The notes: generated by a model from the letters alone, not told the origin. Positions 9,124 to 19,077 are shown, counted from the first letter of the stretch. The stretch is DNA of 64,000 bases from a bacterium (GCA_030430495.1 JAUIKM010000005.1:1-64000), one strand, 5' to 3'. Translations and numbers: made by a program.

Positions 9124-10272
9124 ATGATGTCCTTTGAATTTACCGAAACCCAGGAAATGATTCGCCAAACCGCCCGCGATTTTGCGCGCGAACAGATAGC
9201 GCCCAGCGCTTCTGAACGCGACAAAAACGGCGTGTTTCCGGCGGAAATTGTCGCTCAACTCGGCGAACTCGGTTTCATGGGCATGATGGTCGACCCCGAA
9301 TGGGGCGGCTCCGGTCTTGATGCCGTATCCTATGTCATCGCCATGGAGGAAATCTCCAAGGTGGACGCCAGCGTCGGCGTCATCATGTCGGTCAACAACT
9401 CTCTCGTGTGCTGGGCCATTGAAAAATTCGGGACGGATGATCAGAAAGAGCGCATCCTCAGGCTGCTCGCTTCCGGTCAGAAACTCGGCGCTTACTGCCT
9501 GAGTGAGCCCGAAGTCGGCTCCGATGCTCGCAACCAGCACACGACCGCCACTAAACAGGACGACGGTTCCTTCCTGATCAACGGTACCAAAAACTGGATC
9601 ACCAACGGCACCAGCGCCGATATCTTCCTGGTGTTCGCGCAGACGGACCGTTCCCTCGGCCACAAAGGCATTACCTGTTTTATCGTCGATGGCGACGCCG
9701 AAGGGTTCGAGCGCGGTCAGAAAGAAGACAAGCTTGGTATCCGCTCCAGCGACACCTGCTCCCTCGGATTTACCAATGTGCGCGTAGCACCGGAAAACAT
9801 TCTCGGTGAAGTTGGCCGTGGTTTTAACATCGCCATGGAAACGCTCAACGGCGGTCGTATCGGAATTGCCTCCCAGGCCCTGGGAATTGCGCAGGGCGCT
9901 TTTGAAGCCGCCGTGCAATACTCCAAAGAGCGCAAGGTTCGCGAAAAGCCGATCAATGCCTTGCAGGCGATTCAGTTCAAACTTGCGGAGATGTCCGTCA
10001 AAGTGGATGCGGCGCGTCTCCTGACTCTGCGTGCCGCTGCGCTGAAAGATCGCGGTGAGCGTTTTGTCCTCGAAGCGTCGCAGGCAAAACTGTTCGCCTC
10101 AACCGCCGCTCGTGAAATTGCGAACGAGGCGATTCAGGTGCACGGTGGATATGGTTACGTGCGCGAATACAACGTGGAGCGTTTCTTCCGCGATGCGAAG
10201 ATTACCGAAATCTACGAGGGTACCTCGGAGATTCAGCACATCGTGATTGCCCGCGAAATTCTGCGGGACTGA
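9124..10272 (+). CDS. Acyl-CoA dehydrogenase (second copy)
   Basis: A 382-residue FAD-dependent acyl-CoA dehydrogenase that forms 2-enoyl-CoA and donates electrons to ETF. Visible features are FTETQEMIRQTARDF at the N-terminus, YCLSEPEVGSDARNQHT and NGTKNWITNGTSAD in the flavin/substrate region, and IYEGTSEIQHIVIAREIL near the C-terminus, whose first Glu is the expected catalytic base. The start was set at the ATG preceded by GGAG at 9 bases; an adjacent ATG is one codon on. The open frame extends further upstream but the extra residues are unlike the family. It resembles butyryl-CoA or short-chain dehydrogenases, but the substrate is not provable here. Confidence 0.93.
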   Translation: MMSFEFTETQEMIRQTARDFAREQIAPSASERDKNGVFPAEIVAQLGELGFMGMMVDPEWGGSGLDAVSYVIAMEEISKVDASVGVIMSVNNSLVCWAIEKFGTDDQKERILRLLASGQKLGAYCLSEPEVGSDARNQHTTATKQDDGSFLINGTKNWITNGTSADIFLVFAQTDRSLGHKGITCFIVDGDAEGFERGQKEDKLGIRSSDTCSLGFTNVRVAPENILGEVGRGFNIAMETLNGGRIGIASQALGIAQGAFEAAVQYSKERKVREKPINALQAIQFKLAEMSVKVDAARLLTLRAAALKDRGERFVLEASQAKLFASTAAREIANEAIQVHGGYGYVREYNVERFFRDAKITEIYEGTSEIQHIVIAREILRD

Positions 10273-10348
10273 TAGCGACCGAGTGGTCGTGACTCGTCAA
10301 CTCACCTTTCCGGTTCGGCGGCTACCAACGTGCGAACCCCAAACAGAA

Positions 10349-10390
10349 AACCCCTCGCTTGATAGCAGTATCGTCCGAGGGGTTGACGTT
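10349..10390. terminator. Probable terminator between convergent genes
   Basis: A 9-bp stem (10349-10357 / 10376-10384) with an 18-base loop lies between the convergent acyl-CoA dehydrogenase and zinc-ribbon genes. A short T run follows on the + strand and AAAA precedes it, so it may serve both directions. Confidence 0.6.
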
Positions 10391-10414
10391 TTAAAGCTGA
10401 GTGCTTTTTCTCAC

Positions 10415-10777
10415 TTATTCGCTCTTGGCCGTTCCACCCGAAGCTGCTGAGTCGCCGCCGCCCGATTTGGCCGTGCTGCCGCTCCCGGCGTCGGGTTTTC
10501 CGCCGCTTCCGCCGGACGTCGTTGTGTCGTTTTTAGCGGCCGCAGAATCGCCCTGTTTGCGCGAACGGACGTAATCCGTCTCGTAGAAACCCTCGCCGGT
10601 CAGGATGAAGCCGGCGCCCTTGCTGATCAGGCGCGTCACCTGGCCGCGCCCCCTCAGCGCCGGATCCGTCTGCTCACAGATGTCGGCGGGGCATTCGGTG
10701 AACGCATCGTCCTTGATCGACTGAAAATACTCAAAGCGTTTGCCGCAGGTCTTGCAGGCGTAATCGTAGGTAGGCAT
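10415..10777 (-). CDS. FmdB-family zinc-ribbon protein
   Basis: A 120-residue protein of the FmdB putative regulatory family. It begins MPTYDYACKTCGKRFEYFQS, with a CxxC zinc-ribbon half, and the second cysteine pair is CPADIC near residues 29-34. The hydrophobic segment LISKGAGFILTGEGFYETDY is the usual end of the FmdB domain. The last 45 residues are a low-complexity Gly, Ser, Lys, Ala and Thr tail, which is common in the family. The function is unknown; metal binding is inferred from the cysteines. radC lies just upstream on the same strand. Confidence 0.85.
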   Translation of the reverse strand: MPTYDYACKTCGKRFEYFQSIKDDAFTECPADICEQTDPALRGRGQVTRLISKGAGFILTGEGFYETDYVRSRKQGDSAAAKNDTTTSGGSGGKPDAGSGSTAKSGGGDSAASGGTAKSE

Positions 10778-10837
10778 AACACGCTCTGCGATTGTCCCGG
10801 AAAAAGGCCCTGACTTGGGCCGATATTAAAAAACCGG

Positions 10838-11566
10838 TCACCGCGACGAACTTTCCATCGTATTAGTGCGCAGCTTGTATTCCGCGCCGGGAACAGATCG
10901 CAGCAAACCGGCCTGAGCCAGACTGAAATACCTGTTGCCGGCTATGATGATGTGATCCACCAGCGGTATTCCCAAAATTGCCCCGCTGTCCTCCAGTTGA
11001 GTCGTCGCTTCCAGATCGTGGCGGGACGGTCTCCAGGATCCGGAAGGATGATTGTGCACCACTATGACCGCCGCGGCGGACTCGCTGATGGCGGAGCGGA
11101 ACACCTCCCGCGGGTGCACGAGGCTCTGATTGAGAATTCCCTCCGTCACCAATACTTCGCGCATCAACTGCCCGGCGGCGTTCAGGAGCACGGCGTATAG
11201 TCGCTCGTGGTTGAGCCGCCGCATCAATGGGATAAAACGCCGCGCAATGTCGTCCGGACTTCTGATGTGAGAGCCCGGACCGAATTCGTCCTGCTCCAGC
11301 CGCGCGGTCAGTTCAAATGCTGCCGCAATCCTCGAAGCTTTGGCCGCGCCAATGCCGTGAAAATCCTGCAAATCGCGCGGGCTGCGCCGCAGCACCTGCG
11401 CCAGCGAGCCAAAGCGCCGGATAATTGAGCGCGCCAGCTCCAGGGCCGTCAGTCCACGGGCCCCCGAGCCGAGCAGCACGGCCAGCAACTCCGCGTCGCC
11501 CAGTGCTTCCGTGCCTTTTTCCAGCAGGCGTTCGCGCGGTCGGTCCGCCGCGTGCCAGAAGCGCAT
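10838..11566 (-). CDS. radC: RadC-family JAMM-domain protein
   Basis: A 242-residue RadC-family protein. The N-terminal part has DRPRERLLEKGTEALGDAELLAVLLGSG and a helix-hairpin-helix (DFHGIGAAKASRIAAAFEL). The C-terminal part is the JAB/JAMM metalloprotease-like fold with HNHPSG followed by SRHD, the metal-ligand signature. Despite the historical name, a direct repair role is not established for the family. I set the start at the ATG where the family sequence begins, with AGGGG just upstream. The frame stays open without a stop to 12004, giving a 146-residue Arg-rich extension that I regard as unlikely to be translated. Confidence 0.9.
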   Translation of the reverse strand: MRFWHAADRPRERLLEKGTEALGDAELLAVLLGSGARGLTALELARSIIRRFGSLAQVLRRSPRDLQDFHGIGAAKASRIAAAFELTARLEQDEFGPGSHIRSPDDIARRFIPLMRRLNHERLYAVLLNAAGQLMREVLVTEGILNQSLVHPREVFRSAISESAAAVIVVHNHPSGSWRPSRHDLEATTQLEDSGAILGIPLVDHIIIAGNRYFSLAQAGLLRSVPGAEYKLRTNTMESSSR

Positions 11567-12063
11567 CGAACCCCTGCCGGAGCGCTCCTCTTTCCGCAGT
11601 TCTGTGGATTTACCGCGTTGCTCCTTGAGCTCGGCTGCGTTGTTGTGGTCCTCCGTCGGGAGCGCTGACTCTGACTCGCCCACAAACCACCCGCGACCTG
11701 CGCGGTCATGTTCCACGGGGTGCGGCTGCCGCACCGGAGCCAGCAGACGCCGTTCGGCGCGTTGCCCTCTCCGCGCCAGGCGCGGCTGTCCGATGTAGCG
11801 CCGCAGTAAGCGGCCAAAGGTCATCTGCCGCCAGTCTACGACCGCAGCTTCTTCCGCAATTCCGTTCCACACGCCCACCGTCCCCGTCAACACATTGCTG
11901 ATTCCCGACTTCGCAATTTTCACGATCTGTCTAATATGGCGCTCCCGCGCCGGACCAGGAAACAAACAAACCTGACAGGCCTGTTTTCCCCCCTGAACGG
12001 GCAATTCTTTGTATATTTTTGCACTCTTGAAGTATCAGCCTCCAAACGTCAAAACCGGCACGC
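11567..12063. other. Gap upstream of radC, open on the minus strand
   Basis: About 500 bases lie between the radC start and the next gene. The radC frame is open through most of this stretch, but the predicted residues are Arg-, Gly- and Pro-rich with no known motif, and the overlapping frames on the other strand are equally featureless. The best reading is GC-rich non-coding DNA carrying divergent promoters. A RadC N-terminal extension cannot be excluded. Confidence 0.4.
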
Positions 12064-12372
12064 ATGATCGAATTGATCATTTTTCATTTGCATCTGATGG
12101 CCGCCCTGTACGCCTTCTCGTATCGCTGGCGAACGACGTCCGTTCGCGAAGCGCTGCTCGGTCCGGTCGTTGTCGGTCTGGTGTTTGCCATCGGCTGGTC
12201 GCTGACGAGCGCATTGAGTTATCTTATCACGCCGGACGGCGGTTTTGCCTCCTGGCTGACGGCGGACACGGTGTCGCTTTTACTGTTGCTGATACCGGAA
12301 ATAGTAGTTTTTCGCATGTTGTTCTGGGGACGGGAGCGGCAGCCGGCCAGGCCGCTGCCCACCGCGGAATAA
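12064..12372 (+). CDS. Small membrane protein, unknown family
   Basis: A 102-residue protein with about three predicted membrane helices: MIELIIFHLHLMAALYAF, a central VVVGLVFAIGWSLTSAL and VSLLLLLIPEIVVFRMLF. It ends in a short polar tail with basic residues and prolines. I do not recognise a family. No clear ribosome binding site is visible before the ATG. The DUF4412 gene follows 21 bases later in the same direction, so the two probably share a transcript. Confidence 0.6.
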   Translation: MIELIIFHLHLMAALYAFSYRWRTTSVREALLGPVVVGLVFAIGWSLTSALSYLITPDGGFASWLTADTVSLLLLLIPEIVVFRMLFWGRERQPARPLPTAE

Positions 12373-12393
12373 CACAATGGAGATTCGTACAAC

Positions 12394-13143
12394 ATGAAAT
12401 TCAGAATTCTGATTCCGCAGCTTCTGGCGGCATTGTTCCTCTGTGCGCAGGCGCTGCCCGCCGCCGACCATTTTGAAGGCATGGTGGCTTACAGCATGGG
12501 TTCAGGTGATGACCTTGCACAGATGGTCTTTTACGTCAGCGGCAACAAGACCAAGTTCGTGATTGCCGATGACGAGCAAAACTCGGTGCAGTTTGTCATG
12601 GATTTCGACGCACGCAAACAAATGACCATCATGGCCGAGCAGAAAATGGCGATGATTCAGCCCATGTCCGAAGACACCTACAACGACTGGATGAAAGACG
12701 GCGAAGACGCCGAGACCGAATATGCCGAGTCACTCGACGATGCCAGGATCAACAAAACCGGCCGGACCAAAACGATCCTCGGTCACACCTGTCACGAGTA
12801 CGAGTTCAAGGATGAAAACGGCGTGCACGGCTCCCTCTGGAATGCCGAAGGCCTTGGCACTTTTGTCTTTGGCCACGGCCCGCGGCAGGAAGCCCGGCAG
12901 AGCAAGAACCTCGAAAAGTTTCGCCGTCACCTGGGAACGGATGAGTTCTTCCCCATGCTGCTCGAATTCGTCGGCGACAATGGTGAGTCGTTCAAAATGG
13001 AAGTAACGGCGCTCAAAAAAGGCCCTGTCGCCTCTTCCGAGTTCGAAGTGCCCGCCGGCTACAACAGTCTGGATATGGGTGGGGACAACATGATGCAGCA
13101 GATGCAGCAAATGCAGGAGCAGATGCAGAAGCAGAATCGATGA
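12394..13143 (+). CDS. DUF4412-domain exported protein
   Basis: A 249-residue exported protein with a signal peptide (LIPQLLAALFLCAQALPAAD). The mature part has the pattern of DUF4412 proteins: an opening HFEGMVAYSM strand, a central KTILGHTCHEYEFKDENG where a small molecule or lipid is thought to be handled in related folds, and a C-terminal PAGYNSLDMG. The last 20 residues are a Met- and Gln-rich tail (repeated QQMQ units). The family is found mostly in Bacteroidota and relatives. The function is unknown; a periplasmic location is inferred. Confidence 0.75.
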   Translation: MKFRILIPQLLAALFLCAQALPAADHFEGMVAYSMGSGDDLAQMVFYVSGNKTKFVIADDEQNSVQFVMDFDARKQMTIMAEQKMAMIQPMSEDTYNDWMKDGEDAETEYAESLDDARINKTGRTKTILGHTCHEYEFKDENGVHGSLWNAEGLGTFVFGHGPRQEARQSKNLEKFRRHLGTDEFFPMLLEFVGDNGESFKMEVTALKKGPVASSEFEVPAGYNSLDMGGDNMMQQMQQMQEQMQKQNR

Positions 13144-13156
13144 TCCGCCGCCGGCT

Positions 13157-14224
13157 TCAGGCCTGGCCGCCGCCCGCGAGAGTCAGAATATTGGAGGCGT
13201 CCGATGCAGCTGCATCGGCGCCTCCGTGCTTTTCGGGCCCGCCGGCGGCATCTACATCAATCCCGACCAGCATCAGGCGCAGGGCCCGGCGATTTTCCGG
13301 CGCAAAATAGTACGCCTGCAGTGTGTTCCATTCGCCCCAGACCCGCAGCCGTTCCTGCCTGATGTACTGCTCCAGGGTAGGCAGATCGCGCTCCCATGCC
13401 TCGCCGTAGTGTGAACCGAGGAAACTGCGCAGAACATCTATGTCCTGAAACCAGCCGAGAATGTCCTGTGCCCGCTTGAGGTCGAGTATCCACGAGCGGA
13501 AGCGCGGGCCGTACATCGAGCTGAACATTTCAGCCTGATAACGCACTTTTTTGATCACTTTCCGCAGCTCGTGCATCGGTTTGGCGTTGTGCTCCAGCAG
13601 ATGGCGAATGGAGCGATGACCAATCTGCGAGCGAATCACAACGGTATCCCCGTCGAATCGCGCCCCGAAAAACCAGCCTGGATGCAGTAGAAATTCGCCG
13701 AGCAGCGGCAGGAGAATATCCGGTGCAACTTCCTCGCCGGGAAGGTGGCTCATGTCCCGGTAGACCGGCGTCTGCAGCCAGGACTCGTATGTTTCGCAGA
13801 ATTTGCGGAAGAGCGGGCTGTCGAGCATGGCGTGCATTGCGGCGATGGTCTCCTTGCGGCCGCTGTCGAGTCGGCTGAGAATTTTCCCCAGTTTACGGCG
13901 TTCGTCGGAACCGAGCATCGGCGCAATCGTTTCGCGCAGCTCCATGCCCATGACGTCGTGGTCGCGCACGTCGCCCAGGACGCGCATGATTTTTCCGATT
14001 CTGTTTGCATCTCCTTGTTTGTCGATCCGGATTGCAGGCTCAAAAACGGCAATTGCAGTTCGCAGCCTGCGCAGGCCGACGCGAAACTGGTGCAGCGCTT
14101 CCACATCGCGATCTGCGCGCGTGTCGTCCAGGTGTTGCAGTGCATGACTGTAGTGCCGTTCTATCGCCGCATATGCCGCGGATCCAAAGCTTGCAGATCC
14201 GTCGTTCCCACTGGAAGCGCTCAT
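13157..14224 (-). CDS. CHAD-domain protein
   Basis: A 355-residue helical protein of the CHAD family, which binds polyphosphate through conserved basic and His residues. The diagnostic segment HQFRVGLRRLRTAI occurs near residue 44, and the rest is helix-rich with KVRYQAEMF and RAQDILGWFQDIDVL, which match the second half of the CHAD repeat. The start was set at the internal ATG (MSASSG); the frame is open 37 codons further upstream. It is divergent from the Rrf2 regulator gene. No CYTH-domain partner is nearby. The C-terminal 25 residues are Ala- and Gly-rich and probably unstructured. Confidence 0.85.
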   Translation of the reverse strand: MSASSGNDGSASFGSAAYAAIERHYSHALQHLDDTRADRDVEALHQFRVGLRRLRTAIAVFEPAIRIDKQGDANRIGKIMRVLGDVRDHDVMGMELRETIAPMLGSDERRKLGKILSRLDSGRKETIAAMHAMLDSPLFRKFCETYESWLQTPVYRDMSHLPGEEVAPDILLPLLGEFLLHPGWFFGARFDGDTVVIRSQIGHRSIRHLLEHNAKPMHELRKVIKKVRYQAEMFSSMYGPRFRSWILDLKRAQDILGWFQDIDVLRSFLGSHYGEAWERDLPTLEQYIRQERLRVWGEWNTLQAYYFAPENRRALRLMLVGIDVDAAGGPEKHGGADAAASDASNILTLAGGGQA

Positions 14225-14410
14225 AGAGTGATCGTTCCGATTGTTGACCGTACGCCCCGGCGCTTGCCGACAGGTGTTCGACTTTGGACGCGGCGATAAA
14301 CAAAATATTAGCAAAGAGTCATCGGAAGTGTGCAAACATCAGGCAGCGGCGAAAGAGCAGCGTGATGACCCGCCGCGGAATACACCAGGCTTTTCAAATG
14401 CGACAAAAAT

Positions 14411-14467
14411 AGTCGTACATTTGTATCGTCATTTGGCGGGATTTGTCATAGCGTTCAAAATACGACT
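14411..14467. promoter_or_regulatory. Possible operator upstream of the Rrf2 regulator
   Basis: A 7-base inverted repeat (AGTCGTA at 14411-14417 and TACGACT at 14461-14467) brackets A/T-rich sequence just before the regulator start. It is placed where an Rrf2/IscR-type protein would autoregulate its operon. It is suggested by position and symmetry only. Confidence 0.3.
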
Positions 14468-14487
14468 AAAAAGGTCGGGTATCTATC

Positions 14488-14925
14488 GTGTTACGCCTCT
14501 CCAAAAAAGTCGAGTATGGTTTGCTGGCCCTGCAGCACATGTCCGCGCGTCCGGAAACGACCGTGTCGGCCAAGGAGGTGGCTGAACACTTCGACATTTC
14601 CTACGAGTTTCTGGCGAAAACAATGCAGGGGCTTGCACGTCAGGGGTTCATCAGGTCGATACAGGGAGTGCGCGGCGGTTATGTGCTGGCGCGCAGACCG
14701 GCCAGCTTCTCCGTGGGCGACATCATCGAGGCCTTGCAGGGGCGTCCGCAGATAGTCGAATGCATCGATTCCGGCACTGAATGTGAATGCGGCGTAAGCG
14801 ACAAGTGCACGCTTAAATCTCCAATGTCCATTATTCAGCAAAAAATCGACGACATTCTGGCTTCGACGAGCATCGCGGATCTCGTCGCTCCTGTACATAC
14901 AATTTCTTTGCCGGTCGCGCAGTGA
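14488..14925 (+). CDS. Rrf2-family Fe-S-sensing transcriptional regulator
   Basis: A 145-residue winged-helix regulator of the Rrf2/IscR family. The DNA-binding part includes LSKKVEYGLLALQHM and the recognition region FLAKTMQGLARQGFI, followed by the wing GVRGGYVLARRP. Cysteines at 92, 99, 101 and 107 lie in the family's cluster-binding loop, so it likely carries a [2Fe-2S] cluster. It starts with GTG; AAAGG lies upstream. It is the first gene of a run that continues with an A-type carrier and sufBCDSU, so it very likely controls that operon according to cellular Fe-S supply. Confidence 0.9.
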   Translation: MLRLSKKVEYGLLALQHMSARPETTVSAKEVAEHFDISYEFLAKTMQGLARQGFIRSIQGVRGGYVLARRPASFSVGDIIEALQGRPQIVECIDSGTECECGVSDKCTLKSPMSIIQQKIDDILASTSIADLVAPVHTISLPVAQ

Positions 14926-14988
14926 ACGGCCGACAAACACCAGATTCAGTCGACAACAATTCAACCATACGCGTTCGAGGTTCTAACA

Positions 14989-15360
14989 ATGGAAGTCATT
15001 GAAACCGGCATCGTCGGCGCAGAAGCAACCGACAACATTCAGATCACCCAGCGTGCAATCGATGAAGTCAGGAAAATCAAGGCGGAAAACGAGGTCGGCG
15101 AGGGCTTCGGCCTGCGCGTCGGCGTCAAGGGCGGCGGCTGTTCCGGCCTCATGTACAACCTCGGCTTCGACTCCGAACCGCGCGACAACGATCGCATCGT
15201 GGAAGTGCAGGGCGTCCGGATCTTTATCGATCCCAAAAGCCTGTTTTACCTGATGGGCGTTGAGCTTGACTTTACCGACGGACTCAACGGGCGAGGTTTT
15301 ACGTTCAACAACCCGAATGCCACGCGCACCTGCGGCTGCGGCAGTTCCTTCGGCGTTTAA
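14989..15360 (+). CDS. A-type iron-sulfur carrier (SufA/IscA/ErpA family)
   Basis: A 123-residue HesB/IscA-family protein that carries Fe-S clusters or iron to target proteins. The three conserved cysteines are present in GGGCSGL near residue 50 and in the C-terminal CGCGSSFGV. The core is of normal length, with a short N-terminal lead. A GAGG lies 8 bases before the ATG. Position between the Rrf2 regulator and sufB fits SufA, but SufA, IscA and ErpA cannot be told apart from sequence alone. Confidence 0.93.
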   Translation: MEVIETGIVGAEATDNIQITQRAIDEVRKIKAENEVGEGFGLRVGVKGGGCSGLMYNLGFDSEPRDNDRIVEVQGVRIFIDPKSLFYLMGVELDFTDGLNGRGFTFNNPNATRTCGCGSSFGV

Positions 15361-15429
15361 CGCAATCCCGCTACTGCGATGCAATTCGTCAGCAATGTGA
15401 AAAATCTTGAGTAGAAAGGCAGGCTGGAT

Positions 15430-16875
15430 ATGAGCCAGGAAACAGATATCCTCGAAGAAGTCACCTCAGGTGAATACAAGTACGGTTGGGTCTCGGACAT
15501 CGAGCAGGAAATCATACCGATAGGCCTGAATGAGGACGTTGTGCGCCTGATTTCGGCCAAGAAAAACGAGCCGGAATTCATGCTTGAGTGGCGCCTCAAG
15601 GCTTTCCGGCAATGGGAAAAAATGAAGGAGCCGACCTGGGCCAATGTTCACTATCCGCCGGTCGACTTCCAGTCGATTTCCTACTACGCCGCGCCCAAGA
15701 AAAAGAAAGAACTGCAGAGCCTCGACGAAGTTGATCCCGAGTTGCTGCGCACCTTTGACCGCCTCGGAATTTCCCTGGACGAGCAAAAGCGCCTGTCGGG
15801 CGTCGCCGTCGACGCGGTCATCGACTCCGTCTCCGTCGCCACGACCTTTCGCCATAAACTCGCCGAACTCGGCGTGATTTTCTGCTCCATGAGTGAAGCC
15901 CTGCAGGAACATCCTGAACTCGTGCGTAAGTACCTCGGTTCCGTCGTTCCCGCGGCCGACAACTACTACGCGGCGCTCAACTCGGCCGTCTTCAGTGACG
16001 GGTCCTTCTGTTACATCCCGAAGGGCGTGCGCTGCCCGATGGAGCTCTCGACCTATTTCCGCATCAACGCGGCGAATACGGGGCAGTTTGAGCGCACGCT
16101 GATCGTAGCGGAAGAGGGCAGCTACGTCTCCTATCTGGAAGGATGTACGGCGCCGATGCGCGACGAAAATCAGTTGCACGCCGCCGTGGTAGAGATCCTG
16201 GCGCTGGACAATGCCGAAGTCAAATATTCAACGGTTCAGAACTGGTATCCGGGCGACAAAAACGGCAAGGGCGGCATCTACAACTTCGTTACGAAGCGCG
16301 GTCTCTGCGCCGGCCGCAAGTCCAAAATCTCCTGGACGCAGGTTGAAACCGGCTCGGCCATAACCTGGAAGTACCCCAGCGTGGTGCTCAAAGGCGATAA
16401 TTCGGTCGGCGAGTTTTACTCCGTGGCCGTGACCAACAACTTTCAGCAGGCCGACACGGGCACGAAAATGATGCACATCGGCAAAAACACGCGCAGCCTG
16501 ATCGTGTCGAAAGGGATCTCCGCCGGCAAGAGCCAGAACTCCTATCGCGGCCTGGTGCGCATTAACAAAACGGCCAAAAACGCGCGCAACTTCTCGCAGT
16601 GCGACTCGCTTCTGCTCGGCGACAAGTGCGGTGCACACACTTTCCCCTACCTGGAGATCAGCCAGAAAGACAGCGTGGTGGAACACGAAGCCACGACGTC
16701 CAAAATCGGTGAAGACATCCTGTTTTACTGCAATCAGCGCGGCCTCGACACGGAAGAAGCCGTCAGCCTGATTGTCAACGGTTTCTCGCGCGAAGTCCTC
16801 AATCAGTTGCCGATGGAATTCGCGGTTGAAGCGCAGAAGTTGCTGGCCATAAGCCTTGAAGGCAGCGTTGGTTAA
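15430..16875 (+). CDS. sufB: Fe-S cluster assembly scaffold subunit SufB
   Basis: The 481-residue SufB is the main scaffold subunit of the SufBC2D complex, where clusters are assembled. Features include the N-terminal segment [17 protein letters not shown], the middle beta-helix core with [25 protein letters not shown], and the C-terminal [20 protein letters not shown] with conserved cysteines, then the helical end that contacts SufC ([17 protein letters not shown]). Length and motifs are normal. It lies at the start of the sufBCDSU run and is encoded in the same direction with short gaps. Confidence 0.97.
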   Translation: MSQETDILEEVTSGEYKYGWVSDIEQEIIPIGLNEDVVRLISAKKNEPEFMLEWRLKAFRQWEKMKEPTWANVHYPPVDFQSISYYAAPKKKKELQSLDEVDPELLRTFDRLGISLDEQKRLSGVAVDAVIDSVSVATTFRHKLAELGVIFCSMSEALQEHPELVRKYLGSVVPAADNYYAALNSAVFSDGSFCYIPKGVRCPMELSTYFRINAANTGQFERTLIVAEEGSYVSYLEGCTAPMRDENQLHAAVVEILALDNAEVKYSTVQNWYPGDKNGKGGIYNFVTKRGLCAGRKSKISWTQVETGSAITWKYPSVVLKGDNSVGEFYSVAVTNNFQQADTGTKMMHIGKNTRSLIVSKGISAGKSQNSYRGLVRINKTAKNARNFSQCDSLLLGDKCGAHTFPYLEISQKDSVVEHEATTSKIGEDILFYCNQRGLDTEEAVSLIVNGFSREVLNQLPMEFAVEAQKLLAISLEGSVG

Positions 16876-16943
16876 AACCGGCTGTTGTTCCGGTAGAGCG
16901 GTGGAAAAGATTTTTGTTAACAAGTGATGGAAAGGCAGTACCA

Positions 16944-17708
16944 ATGCTGCAGATCAAAAATTTGCACGCGTCCGTAGACGGCAATGAGATTCTGAAAGGC
17001 GTCGACCTCGAGATCAAAGCCGGCGAAGTGCACGCCATTATGGGGCCGAACGGCTCCGGCAAAAGCACGCTGGCCTCGGTGCTGGCCGGCCGCGAAGACT
17101 ACGACGTGACCGAGGGCTCGATTACCTTCGAAGGGCAGGACCTGCTGGAGCTCGCCGCCGAAGAGCGCGCGCGCGAAGGCATCTTCCTGGCGTTTCAATA
17201 TCCCGTCGAGATTCCGGGCGTCAGCACGGTTAACTTTTTGAAAACCGCGTTGAACGAAATCCGCAAACACCGCGGTCAGGATTCGATCGACGCAATCGAC
17301 TTTCTCCAGATGATGCGCCAGAAAATGTCGCTGGTGGAGATCGATGAAAAGCTGATTAAACGCTCGCTGAACGAGGGTTTTTCCGGCGGCGAGAAAAAGC
17401 GCAATGAAATTTTCCAGATGGCGATGCTCGAACCGAAATTTGCCGTGCTGGACGAAACGGATTCGGGACTGGACATCGACGCGCTGCGCATTGTTGCGGG
17501 CGGCGTCAACAAACTGCGCAGCCTGAACAATTCTTTTCTCGTCATTACACACTACCAGCGCCTGCTGGAGTACATCGTACCGGACTACGTTCACGTGCTG
17601 TCCGGCGGGAAAATTGTTAAGTCGGGCGGCAAGGACCTGGCGCTTGAGCTTGAGGAAAAAGGTTACGATTGGGTCAGAACGGAATTGACGGCCGACGCCG
17701 AGGCCTGA
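16944..17708 (+). CDS. sufC: Fe-S assembly ATPase SufC
   Basis: The 254-residue ABC-type ATPase subunit of SufBC2D, whose ATP hydrolysis drives rearrangement of the scaffold. Seen in order: Walker A GPNGSGKS, the Q-loop region FLAFQYPVEIPGV, the signature FSGGEKKRNE, Walker B with AVLDETDSGLD and the switch His in VITHYQR. I chose the ATG giving MLQIKNLHASV, preceded by GGAAAGG at 8 bases; the open frame has ten more upstream codons. It lies between sufB and sufD in the expected order. Confidence 0.97.
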   Translation: MLQIKNLHASVDGNEILKGVDLEIKAGEVHAIMGPNGSGKSTLASVLAGREDYDVTEGSITFEGQDLLELAAEERAREGIFLAFQYPVEIPGVSTVNFLKTALNEIRKHRGQDSIDAIDFLQMMRQKMSLVEIDEKLIKRSLNEGFSGGEKKRNEIFQMAMLEPKFAVLDETDSGLDIDALRIVAGGVNKLRSLNNSFLVITHYQRLLEYIVPDYVHVLSGGKIVKSGGKDLALELEEKGYDWVRTELTADAEA

Positions 17709-17734
17709 ACACGCAGAGTGAAAGGATTAACAGC

Positions 17735-19054
17735 ATGAGTGCAAGCGCACCCGAGACGGACCTGACTGCCAAAGTTGTCGCGGCGTTTAAACAATACGAG
17801 CAGACGCTGAACGGCGCGGCGGAAACCCCGCTGCACGCCATTCGTCGTTCCGCTCTGGACCAGTTTGTGCAGCTCGGTTTCCCGACGCCGCGCAACGAGG
17901 AGTGGAAGTATACAAACGTCGCGCCGATAACCCGTCGCGACTACCGCCTGGCCGCGCAGCCGCAGGCGACCGACATCAACGCCGAGTTTGTCAGGTCCCT
18001 CGTTCCGGCCGGACTGGACGCCGACCTCCTGGTGTTTGTCGACGGCTGGTACAAGGCCGACTTGTCGTCGCTGTCCGCTCAGGCGGGGCTGGAAATACAC
18101 AATCTGGGCGCGTCCGCGCCCCACGGCGCGCAGCCGGCGCAACAACTCGCCGCGGACACTGATGGATTTGTCGCTTTAAACACGGCGCTCGCGCTCGACG
18201 GCGCGATCATTACCGTAAGAGCCGGCGTTGAACTGGCGCGTCCGATTCTGCTCTTGTACATCAGCGATGTTCAAGCCGGCGATGCGATGAGCGCACTGCG
18301 TTGTGTCGTTCATCTTGAAGCCAACGCCAAAGCGCAGTTTATCGAGTTGAACGCGGCGCGCGGCGACGGCCACAGTTTGCAGTCGCGTGTAGCCGAAATG
18401 CGCGTGGCGCAGGGTGCACGCCTGGATCACATCATGCTGCAGAATCAGGCGGCGCAGAACTACCAGCACAACTACACGCGGGTGGATCAGGAACGCGACA
18501 GTCTGTACCGCAATGTGGTGGCGGCTCTCGGCGGCGGTTTTGTGCGCAACGATCTTTCGATTGCCCTCAACGGCGAAGGCGCACACGCCGACATGTTCGG
18601 TCTGAGCATGCTGAATGATCGCGAGTTTGTGGACAACCACACGCTTGTTGATCATCGCGTTCCCAATTGCACCAGCAACGAACTGTACAAGGGCATCTAC
18701 GACGATCGGTCGGTCGGGGTGTTCAACGGAAAAATTATCGTGCGGCCGGACGCACAGAAAACAAATGCCTTCCAGTCGAACCGCAATGTCCTGCTGTCGG
18801 ACGGCGCAACGATTAACACAAAACCGCAGCTTGAAATCTTTGCGGACGATGTTAAGTGCAGTCACGGCGCCACGTCGGGTCAGTTTGACGCCGACGCTCT
18901 GTTTTATCTGCGTTCGCGCGGATTGAGCACGGAAGCCGCCCGCACAATCCTGATGCACGCCTTTGCGGTTGAAGTCCTCGACCAGGTTCCGGTGGAGGCC
19001 CTGCGCCTTCATCTGGAGCATCAACTGTCCAGCTCAACGTCTTTTGATGTTTAA
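17735..19054 (+). CDS. sufD: Fe-S assembly subunit SufD
   Basis: The 439-residue SufD is the SufB-related subunit that completes the SufBC2D complex and is needed for iron uptake into the nascent cluster. It has the short N-terminal helical part ([13 protein letters not shown]), a beta-helix core ending in [18 protein letters not shown] with the conserved Cys and His, and a helical end ([25 protein letters not shown]) that binds SufC. The ATG start has GAAAGGA at 8 bases. The open frame extends upstream into sufC and was not used. Confidence 0.95.
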   Translation: MSASAPETDLTAKVVAAFKQYEQTLNGAAETPLHAIRRSALDQFVQLGFPTPRNEEWKYTNVAPITRRDYRLAAQPQATDINAEFVRSLVPAGLDADLLVFVDGWYKADLSSLSAQAGLEIHNLGASAPHGAQPAQQLAADTDGFVALNTALALDGAIITVRAGVELARPILLLYISDVQAGDAMSALRCVVHLEANAKAQFIELNAARGDGHSLQSRVAEMRVAQGARLDHIMLQNQAAQNYQHNYTRVDQERDSLYRNVVAALGGGFVRNDLSIALNGEGAHADMFGLSMLNDREFVDNHTLVDHRVPNCTSNELYKGIYDDRSVGVFNGKIIVRPDAQKTNAFQSNRNVLLSDGATINTKPQLEIFADDVKCSHGATSGQFDADALFYLRSRGLSTEAARTILMHAFAVEVLDQVPVEALRLHLEHQLSSSTSFDV

Positions 19055-19077
19055 GTATTCCGGATCCCAGAGTGCAT

